Below, piece after piece: positions 25,921-32,809 of a DNA stretch of 64,000 nucleotides; positions within the stretch are counted from its first letter, which is position 1; every line of letters starts with the position of its first letter. The translations under genes were made by a program, and so were the position numbers. The DNA comes from Winogradskyella undariae. GTDB lineage: Bacteria > Bacteroidota > Bacteroidia > Flavobacteriales > Flavobacteriaceae. The notes below the pieces were generated by a model. The model saw nothing but the letters and a program-made list of their open reading frames with translations. It had not been told where the DNA came from and ran no database searches. Location of the stretch: the NCBI RefSeq assembly GCF_013285155.1, contig NZ_JABTEL010000003.1, positions 124,001-188,000 on the forward strand. The letters run 5' to 3'.

Positions 25921-26811
25921 TTAGTCTTTTAAATCGTTCCAGAAATCAAAATAATTAAACCATTGTAATGGATATTTATTTAGTATCCATTCTAAGTTTT
26001 CTGTATATGATTCTAGTAAAGCCATATGATCGCGTTGTTTTACTTTTGCTGTTCTGGCATAAAGATGATAATGCTTTGTGGTTTCTTTCATCACATAAAC
26101 AAAAATCACAGGTACTTTTAATCGTGATCCTAATAGAAAAGGGCCAGCAGGAAAAAGGGATTCTTGGCCTAATAAATTATGTGATAACGATTTTGAAGGT
26201 TTTACATAACGATCTCCGGTAATGCATATTATTTCATTTCGAGATAATGCTGCGTTTATTTCAAAGATATGCGATAAATCGTCTTGAATGATTATAAATT
26301 TAATGTTAGATTTTGTGGTGACACTTTCTAAATAAGCTTTAATGTCTCCATGTTCTGTATCTGTTGTTAATAAGCTAATTGTAACGTCTTCTTCTAATTC
26401 TAATTCATTTAAAAAGTATTCGGCAATTTCAAAATTACCAACATGTGCACTAATTAAAATACCTCCTTTTTTCGATTTTAAAATGGTATCGAGATGATCA
26501 ATCCCATCAAATTCGTAAGTAAATTTATTTCTCAGACCTGAAGAAATAGCAATTTTATCTATAATCGTTTGTCCGAAAACAAAATAGCTTTTATAGATGC
26601 TAATAAGGCTTTTTAATCGGGAATATTGACGTCTTTTTCTAAAGTAGTAATAAATGGATTTGGTACTGTCTTTTGCGAAAAAACAAAAATAGAAAGCTAC
26701 AAAAATCAGCACAAAATAGGCCGTGCGTAAGCCTAGTTTTTTGATACAAAACACAAAGATTTTATACCCTAAAACAGAACCTCTAGACTTTCCTTGCCAT
26801 TCCGTAGCCAT
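25921..26811 (-). CDS. LpxL-like lysophospholipid acyltransferase
   Basis: This 296-residue protein of the HtrB/LpxL lipid A acyltransferase family has an N-terminal membrane helix (LRTAYFVLIFVAFYFCFFA). The family's catalytic His-acidic motif appears within ILISAHVGNFEIAEY, followed by DRYV and FPAGPFLLGSRLKVPVIFVY. The ends of the operon also carry an acyltransferase. This one could move the aryl-polyenoyl chain from its carrier protein to a glycerolipid-like acceptor. It lies 6 bp from the dehydratase gene and 16 bp from the carrier gene. Confidence 0.87.
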   Translation of the reverse strand: MATEWQGKSRGSVLGYKIFVFCIKKLGLRTAYFVLIFVAFYFCFFAKDSTKSIYYYFRKRRQYSRLKSLISIYKSYFVFGQTIIDKIAISSGLRNKFTYEFDGIDHLDTILKSKKGGILISAHVGNFEIAEYFLNELELEEDVTISLLTTDTEHGDIKAYLESVTTKSNIKFIIIQDDLSHIFEINAALSRNEIICITGDRYVKPSKSLSHNLLGQESLFPAGPFLLGSRLKVPVIFVYVMKETTKHYHLYARTAKVKQRDHMALLESYTENLEWILNKYPLQWFNYFDFWNDLKD

Positions 26812-26827
26812 TCAATTTTATAGAAAT

Positions 26828-27070
26828 TTAGCTTAATTTATTCTCAATAAGGTCATAGAAATCTTGTAGTGTAAGAATATTAATAAAATCTTCACCTACT
26901 AGTTTTACACCAAAATTAGCTTCAACAGCAACTACAAGATCAACAAAATCTAGGCTGTCTAATTCTAGGGCTTCTTTTAAATTAGCTTCAGGTGAAAGAT
27001 CTTCTGCTTCAACTTCAAATTCATCTATAAGAAAGTCGTTTATCTTTTCAATAATAACTTCTTTATTCAT
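26828..27070 (-). CDS. Acyl carrier protein
   Basis: This is an 80-residue acidic carrier protein with the attachment motif ALELDSLDFVDL, serine S39. It is the first carrier transcribed and lies beside the first ketosynthase. Its motif and spacing differ from the second carrier (23009-23266), so the two probably have different partners, for example starter loading against chain extension. Confidence 0.93.
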   Translation of the reverse strand: MNKEVIIEKINDFLIDEFEVEAEDLSPEANLKEALELDSLDFVDLVVAVEANFGVKLVGEDFINILTLQDFYDLIENKLS

Positions 27071-27078
27071 AACAGGTA

Positions 27079-28296
27079 CTATAGTTTTTTTATTATTAGG
27101 GCTGAATTTGTTCCTCCAAATCCAAAAGAATTCGACAAAAATACATCAATTTTTTTATCTATGGTTTTGCTTACTAAATTTAATTTAGCAGCATCTTCAT
27201 CCGGATTTTCTAAATTAATATTTGGAGCTATAAAGGAGTTTTGCATCATAAGCATAGAGTAGATAACTTCACTTGCTCCGGCCATCCAACACTCGTGACC
27301 TGTCATTGATTTTGTAGAACTTACATAGGGGCCGTTTTCTCCAAACACATCAAATATAGCTTTGGCTTCATTGGTATCTCCAACAGGAGTTGAGGTTGCG
27401 TGTGCATTTACATAGTCAATACTATCTATTGAAATATTAGCTTGATCTATTGCTTTTTTCATGGCTCTAGCTGGTCCATCTACATTGGGTGTTGAAATAT
27501 GTTCGCCGTTAGAAGAAAATCCATATCCTATAACTTCTCCTAAAATTGGAGCACCACGTTTTACAGCAGATTCATAACTTTCTAAAACAAGTGTTGCACC
27601 ACCACCACTAGGAATGAGGCCATCTCTATTTTTGTCGAAAGGTTTAGAGGCTTTGCCTGGTTGTTCTTCATTTGCAGAAAACACACCTAGACCATCAAAA
27701 CTACCCATAGCGAGTTCGTTAATTTCTTGTGCACCACCACAAATAATACAATCTTGAAGTCCACTTTTTATAAGTTGATAAGCCATACCAATAGCATGAG
27801 AACCACTTGCACAGGCTGCACTAATAGTGAAATTGATACCTTTTAATTTAAAAATGGTAGACAAATTCATTGTAATCGTAGAATTCATTCCTTTAAAAAT
27901 AGAACCAGAGCCTACTAAAGTCGTATCTTTTTTCTCTCTAATAATATCTACGGCTTCAATTACAGACTTAGCTGTACTATCATTTCCGTAAAGAATACCA
28001 ACTTCATTGGTGTCTAAAAAGTCTTGTGTAATATTGGCGTTTTTTAAGGCTTCTATCGTTGCCATGTAGGCATAAGTACCTTCTTCACCTAAGCTAATGC
28101 GTTGTCTTCTGGTTAATAATTTTTTTAATTGTGGTTCTTTTACCATGCCTGTTAAGCAAGATCGGTAACCAAAAGATTTGCGTTTTTCATCGAAAACGAT
28201 ACCAGAAGTTCCGTTGTATAACGATGTTTTTACTTCTTCTAAATTCTCACCAATGCATGAATATATGCCCATGCCTGTTATTACAACTCTACTCAT
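27079..28296 (-). CDS. Beta-ketoacyl-ACP synthase II-type (FabF-like)
   Basis: This 405-residue ketosynthase has an intact catalytic set: C162 in ISAACASGSHAIG, the histidine in NAHATSTPVGDTNEA, and the second histidine in KSMTGHECWMAGASE. The C-terminal glycine loop LSNSFGFGGTNS is present. It is the ketosynthase nearest the operon promoter and lies 8 bp from a carrier protein and 13 bp from the ketoreductase, forming a basic elongation module with them. Confidence 0.93.
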   Translation of the reverse strand: MSRVVITGMGIYSCIGENLEEVKTSLYNGTSGIVFDEKRKSFGYRSCLTGMVKEPQLKKLLTRRQRISLGEEGTYAYMATIEALKNANITQDFLDTNEVGILYGNDSTAKSVIEAVDIIREKKDTTLVGSGSIFKGMNSTITMNLSTIFKLKGINFTISAACASGSHAIGMAYQLIKSGLQDCIICGGAQEINELAMGSFDGLGVFSANEEQPGKASKPFDKNRDGLIPSGGGATLVLESYESAVKRGAPILGEVIGYGFSSNGEHISTPNVDGPARAMKKAIDQANISIDSIDYVNAHATSTPVGDTNEAKAIFDVFGENGPYVSSTKSMTGHECWMAGASEVIYSMLMMQNSFIAPNINLENPDEDAAKLNLVSKTIDKKIDVFLSNSFGFGGTNSALIIKKL

Positions 28297-28309
28297 TATA
28301 TAATTTTAT

Positions 28310-29041
28310 TTAAGAGTAAACACCTCCATTAATATTAATTACTTCTCCTGTTATATAAGATGCTTTTTTTGATGCTAAAAAGGATACTAAATGTGCGACT
28401 TCTTCAGGATCTCCAAAACGATTTGCTGGAACCATTTTTTTAAGTTCCTTTTCATTTAAATCACTAGTCATATCTGTTTTAATAAATCCAGGAGCAACAG
28501 CATTTACTGTAATATTTCGTTTTGCTATTTCTTGAGCTAAAGCTTTCGTTGCAGCAATAACAGCGCCTTTTGCAGCAGAATAATTAGTTTGGCCAGGCGT
28601 ACCTTTTAGGCCAGACAACGAAACTAAATTTATAATTCTACCATATTTTTGAACGAGCATTTTTTGGATTAAATGATTGGTAACATTAAAAAAGCCATTA
28701 AGACTCGTGTTAATAACGTTGTTCCAATCTTCGGGTTTCATCCACATAAAAAGGCCATCTTTTGTGATGCCTGCATTGTTAACGATAACCTCTATAATAG
28801 CATCTTTATTATGGTTTTGCCAATTGTCTAATGCTGATTGTACTTCTTCTATGTTTACAACATTAAAAGGTAGCAATTCACCTGTTCCACCAGCTTCTTT
28901 TACAGCTTCTAAGGTGTCTAATGCCGCATCTTTATTACTTTGGTAATTGATTAAAATATGATAATCCGAATCTTTTGCTAATTGTATACAAATTGATTTT
29001 CCTATGCCTCTAGAGCCACCTGTTATTAATGCGCACTTCAT
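28310..29041 (-). CDS. fabG: 3-oxoacyl-ACP reductase
   Basis: This 243-residue short-chain dehydrogenase has the NADP-binding motif TGGSRGIGKSIC, NNAG at the usual place, catalytic serine in LVSLSGLKG, and the YSAAK pair. FGDPEEVAHLVSFLAS and ITGEVININGG are FabG-like. It reduces 3-ketoacyl chains on the carrier protein. Reduction followed by dehydration without enoyl reduction gives a conjugated polyene. No enoyl reductase is seen in the operon, which fits that product. Confidence 0.93.
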   Translation of the reverse strand: MKCALITGGSRGIGKSICIQLAKDSDYHILINYQSNKDAALDTLEAVKEAGGTGELLPFNVVNIEEVQSALDNWQNHNKDAIIEVIVNNAGITKDGLFMWMKPEDWNNVINTSLNGFFNVTNHLIQKMLVQKYGRIINLVSLSGLKGTPGQTNYSAAKGAVIAATKALAQEIAKRNITVNAVAPGFIKTDMTSDLNEKELKKMVPANRFGDPEEVAHLVSFLASKKASYITGEVININGGVYS

Positions 29042-29067
29042 TATATATCTATTTTCTTAATTGAGGT

Positions 29068-30606
29068 TTATTTTACTATGCTGTTTTCATGATTCATGAT
29101 AAAGCCTTTCACTTTATTAACATAAGGATACATTATAACATCTTCTTTAAATGCAGGAACTAAATTTCTAATGGCATCATACATTTTTTTAGTTTTTGAA
29201 GATACTTTGTCCTGTATTTCTAAATATTCAATAGCTTGTATAATGGTTATCATTTCTATGGCAACAACTTCATAAGCATTTTCAATTACCTTTTTAGTAA
29301 TTAAAGCAGCATTAGTTCCCATACTCACCACATCTTGATTGTCATTATTGTTAGGGATACTATGCACATACATAGGGTTAGATAATGTTTGATTTTCTGC
29401 AGTAGTTGAGGTTGCTGTAAATTGTACGCCTTGCATTCCGAAATTTAATCCTAAAGTTCCAAGGTTAACAAAGGCAGGAAGAATATTGTTAAGGCTAGGG
29501 TTTAGTAAATAATTTAGTTGACGTTCTGCCAACATACTCATTTTTGTAACCACTAATTTTAATTTATCCATTTCTAAGGATACATAATCTCCATGGAAGT
29601 TTCCACCGTGATAAACATTTTGCTTTTCTACATTAACAATAGGATTGTCGTTTGCAGAATTTACTTCTTCAATTAAAATATTTTCAACACTATCTAGAGT
29701 GTCTAAAACAGGTCCTAATATTTGAGGAACACATCGTAAAGAGTAATATTCTTGTACTTTTTCTTCAAAAATAGTGACATCTTGTTCTTTATTATACAAG
29801 TAATCTTCACGTTTTCGGGTAAGCTTGCTGTCGCTTAGATTAGCACGCATTTGCTCAGCGATTTTGTGCTGCCCTTTATGTCTTTTAGCATGATTTAGTT
29901 CTGCGGATAAATGATCGTCGTAGGCTTCTACAATTTCATTAATAGCAGAAGAACAAAGTACGGTCCAATTTAATAACTGTCTCGTATTTATTGTATTTAC
30001 AATACCAATACCAGTCATTACAGAAGTACCATTCATTAAAGCAATACCTTCTCTTAAAACTACAGTTATTGGGTTTAAGTTTTCAATTTCAAAAACCTCT
30101 TTTGTAGGTCTTAGTTCATCTTTGTAGAATACTTCTCCTTCACCAATTAAAACCAAAGCTAAATGTGCTAATTGTACTAAATCACCACTAGCTCCAACAC
30201 CACCATGTTCATAAATTAGAGGAATTATATTACGATTAATTAATTCGCTCATAAGTTCTACAACCGATTTATGCACGCCAGAATTACCTAAAGACAAAGT
30301 ATTAAGCCTTGCAAGCATAGCCGCTTTTACGTATTGTGGATGAATTGGATTTCCGGTTCCGGAAGCATGACTTCGTATTAAGTTATATTGAAGTTGTATC
30401 CGATCTGTGTCAGCAATTTTATACTGAGCCATTGGGCCAAAACCGGTGTTTACACCATATATAGTTTTGTTTTCGGAAAAAGTTTTTAAAAAATTGAAGC
30501 TATTCTCAATAGTTTGAAAAACACTTTTGTCTAGTTGTATAGGGTTGTTGTTGAAAATGATTTTATAAAAATCGTTAACACTTAAACTTCCAGTTAATTT
30601 TAGCAT
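29068..30606 (-). CDS. Tyrosine ammonia-lyase (aromatic amino acid lyase)
   Basis: This is a 512-residue MIO-type lyase with the self-cyclizing Ala-Ser-Gly at 139-141 (GGVGASGDL), the catalytic tyrosine Y50 (IYGVNTGFG), and FGMQGVQFTATSTTAENQ near the C-terminal active-site part. The selectivity region LIRSHASGTG looks histidase-like, but long stretches match the tyrosine ammonia-lyase of Flavobacterium johnsoniae as I remember it. It would convert tyrosine to p-coumarate, the aryl starter. It is the first gene of the operon and directly follows the candidate promoter. Histidine lyase activity is the less likely alternative. Confidence 0.9.
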   Translation of the reverse strand: MLKLTGSLSVNDFYKIIFNNNPIQLDKSVFQTIENSFNFLKTFSENKTIYGVNTGFGPMAQYKIADTDRIQLQYNLIRSHASGTGNPIHPQYVKAAMLARLNTLSLGNSGVHKSVVELMSELINRNIIPLIYEHGGVGASGDLVQLAHLALVLIGEGEVFYKDELRPTKEVFEIENLNPITVVLREGIALMNGTSVMTGIGIVNTINTRQLLNWTVLCSSAINEIVEAYDDHLSAELNHAKRHKGQHKIAEQMRANLSDSKLTRKREDYLYNKEQDVTIFEEKVQEYYSLRCVPQILGPVLDTLDSVENILIEEVNSANDNPIVNVEKQNVYHGGNFHGDYVSLEMDKLKLVVTKMSMLAERQLNYLLNPSLNNILPAFVNLGTLGLNFGMQGVQFTATSTTAENQTLSNPMYVHSIPNNNDNQDVVSMGTNAALITKKVIENAYEVVAIEMITIIQAIEYLEIQDKVSSKTKKMYDAIRNLVPAFKEDVIMYPYVNKVKGFIMNHENSIVK

Positions 30607-30673
30607 CTATATGGTTGGTAATATTTAATGAAAATAATAGTTAAATTACAAAAAATGAAGTTATTTTGGGTTG

Positions 30674-30681
30674 CAAATTTA
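30674..30681 (-). promoter_or_regulatory. Candidate -7 element of the pigment operon
   Basis: On the minus strand this reads TAAATTTG, an exact match to the Bacteroidota -7 consensus TAnnTTTG. It lies about 70 bp upstream of the ammonia-lyase start, in the 106-bp divergent gap. I see no clear -33 TTG element at ideal spacing, so confidence is moderate. Confidence 0.4.
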
Positions 30682-30712
30682 TAATAATAAATGATTTTAT
30701 ACTATTAAGACT

Positions 30713-31957
30713 ATGAGTGTTGAAAATGTTGATGTATTAATTATAGGGGCAGGTCCATCAGGTTGCGTTGCTGCGTCTTATTTACATGAAAAAGGATTGA
30801 AGGTAAAAGTGGTTGAAAAAAATAAATTTCCAAGGTTTGTAATTGGAGAAAGTTTACTTCCACGATGTATGGATCATTTTGAAGAAGTGGGTCTATTAGA
30901 TTGTTTGAAGAAACGAAATTATGAAGTGAAAGCTGGTGCTCGATTTATAAGAGGTGATGAGGTTTGTAATTTTGATTTTAGTAAAAAGCATACTGAAGGT
31001 TGGAATTGGACATGGCAAGTGCCTAGAGCAGATTTCGATAAAACTTTAACTGACGAGCTTTTAACCAGAGGTGTTGATATTGTATTTGAAGAAGAGGTTA
31101 TTGCTGTTAATTTTAATACTGACGGTTCTTCAGAAACTACGATAAAAAATAAATCGGGTGAGTCTAAGGTTGTTAAAGCTAAGTATATTGTTGATTCTAG
31201 TGGTTATGGACGTGTTTTACCACGTCTTTTAGATTTAGAAAAAAAATCAGAACTTCTTGATCAATCGTCAATATTTACACATGTAAAGGATGTAAATCGT
31301 CCTGAAGGTTGGGAAGGAACTCGTATAACTTTTGATGTTATAAGTCTAAGAACCTGGTTATGGGTTATTCCGTTTTCTAATGGAGTAACAAGCATAGGTT
31401 ATGTTGGTTCTAATGAATTTTTAGAATTGTTTAAAGGGACTTCTTCAGAGAAATTAAAAGAAATGTTGAAACTCTCTAATTATTATAGAGAACGTTTTGA
31501 AGGTGTTGATTTTCAATTTAACCCTGTTGAGATTTCTAATTATTCAAAATCGGTAAAACAACTTTATGGTAATGGGTATGTTTTAACAGGAAATAGTGCA
31601 GAGTTTTTAGACCCTGTATTTTCATCGGGAGTTACTTTTGCTACAGAATCGGCATTGTTAGCTGCTAAATTGATTACTAAAACACTTCAAAATGAAACTG
31701 TAGATTGGGAAGTAGAATATTCTGATTATATGAAGAATGGAGTTCGTGTTTTTGAAACTTATGTAAACGAATGGTATACAGGGAATCTTCAGAAATTGTT
31801 TTTTCATAAGCCTGAAAATCCTGAGATTAAAAAGCAGATTTGCTCAGTTTTGGCCGGTTATGTATGGGATGAGACTAATCCTTTTGTGAAAAATCACCAT
31901 AGACTTGTTAAAGCCGTGGCCCATATTATAGACATGGAAAATGAAAAAAGCGAGTAA
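30713..31957 (+). CDS. FAD-dependent halogenase-like oxidoreductase
   Basis: This is a 414-residue flavoprotein with the FAD motif IGAGPSGCVAASYL, FPRFVIGES, and a K-A-G-A-R-F segment at 73-78 that resembles the conserved lysine motif of flavin halogenases. WLWVIP at 215-220 fits the WxWxIP signature of that group. A C-terminal LDPVFSSGVTFATESA is also family-typical. It is divergent from the pigment operon. Flexirubins are often chlorinated on the aromatic ring, so ring halogenation is the favoured role. A related monooxygenase or reductase of the same fold is possible. Confidence 0.78.
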   Translation: MSVENVDVLIIGAGPSGCVAASYLHEKGLKVKVVEKNKFPRFVIGESLLPRCMDHFEEVGLLDCLKKRNYEVKAGARFIRGDEVCNFDFSKKHTEGWNWTWQVPRADFDKTLTDELLTRGVDIVFEEEVIAVNFNTDGSSETTIKNKSGESKVVKAKYIVDSSGYGRVLPRLLDLEKKSELLDQSSIFTHVKDVNRPEGWEGTRITFDVISLRTWLWVIPFSNGVTSIGYVGSNEFLELFKGTSSEKLKEMLKLSNYYRERFEGVDFQFNPVEISNYSKSVKQLYGNGYVLTGNSAEFLDPVFSSGVTFATESALLAAKLITKTLQNETVDWEVEYSDYMKNGVRVFETYVNEWYTGNLQKLFFHKPENPEIKKQICSVLAGYVWDETNPFVKNHHRLVKAVAHIIDMENEKSE

Positions 31958-31972
31958 TTATAATTACTCGCT
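31945..31972 (-). terminator. Palindromic terminator inside the end of the flavoenzyme gene
   Basis: AGCGAGTAATTA (31949-31960) and TAATTACTCGCT (31961-31972) form a perfect 24-bp palindrome. On the minus strand it is followed by six T, so it fits the convergent gene 31999-32607. It overlaps the stop codon of the plus-strand flavoenzyme gene and may block readthrough in both directions. Confidence 0.75.
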
Positions 31973-31998
31973 TCATAATAAGATATTCTAAGTTAAAT

Positions 31999-32607
31999 TT
32001 AGAATGCTTTTTTCATAATTAATTTAGATAAACTTTTTCCTGTTTTCGCAAAACCTTCACCTATACGATCTTCGTTACTGAATGTCCCTCCAAATCTATT
32101 TCCAGGTGCGTTCTCACTAGTGATTTTTAATAATACATTGTCTCTGTTTGCTGTTTCAACAAATTTTATTACTGTGGTTAATTTAGCAGGTTGTCTCATT
32201 ACTGCTGCGTTCCATCCTGGATATATCCATACAACCTCTAAAATTAAAGTGTATTTTGCTTCTGTAAGATCTTCTTCAAAAGAGATCCCTTCATCTTCGT
32301 ATAAATCTCTATTCATAAGCTCTAAAAATTTAGGAGCATAAATAAGTTCTTTACTAGCTTCCCAACTTTTTTTCCAGGCTTTTCCTTTACCTTTTCCTTT
32401 TTTTTCTAAATCTTCAGAATGTGCTTTTACGTATTCATCGTTAGTTAGTTCATCTTTTAGTATTGTTAAGTTACTGTAGTCAAACTCAACATTAATTTCA
32501 GATTGTCCTTTGAAAAAATCAAAATTGCCTTCTGCAACTTTCATTTTTTGAGCGTAAATTGTTGTTGAAAGCAATAAAATAATTACTAGAGATAATTTGT
32601 TTTTCAT
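31999..32607 (-). CDS. Secreted protein of unknown function
   Basis: This is a 202-residue protein with a clear signal peptide (LLLSTTIYAQ). The mature part is strand-rich with a lysine/glycine-rich stretch EKKGKGKGKAW near residue 75, and then YTLILEVVWIYPGWNAAVMRQPAKL. I do not recognise the family. It resembles small secreted proteins of Bacteroidota that could be lipid- or envelope-associated. It is monocistronic, faces the halogenase gene, and lies between the pigment and laminarin loci without obvious ties to either. Confidence 0.75.
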   Translation of the reverse strand: MKNKLSLVIILLLSTTIYAQKMKVAEGNFDFFKGQSEINVEFDYSNLTILKDELTNDEYVKAHSEDLEKKGKGKGKAWKKSWEASKELIYAPKFLELMNRDLYEDEGISFEEDLTEAKYTLILEVVWIYPGWNAAVMRQPAKLTTVIKFVETANRDNVLLKITSENAPGNRFGGTFSNEDRIGEGFAKTGKSLSKLIMKKAF

Positions 32608-32754
32608 AATATATTTGTGATTGGTTATGAGTCAAATGTATATAAAATTTTTAATCAAGATTACTTTTTTTTAATGTAATGCAATGTGTGTGGTTTATTG
32701 GTTCTAGGATAAATAGCATACTTTTATTGGCTCAAGCTTTATTTTAAGTATTTA

Positions 32755-32782
32755 TTGAATAATCATAAATTCGCTACTTTAG
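32755..32782 (+). promoter_or_regulatory. Candidate promoter of the SusR-like regulator
   Basis: TTG at 32755-32757 is followed after 17 bp by TACTTTAG (32775-32782), one base off the TAnnTTTG consensus. The start codon is 28 bp downstream. The match is reasonable but short. Confidence 0.35.
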
Positions 32783-32809
32783 CAATAATATTACTACAAT
32801 AACAATTTT

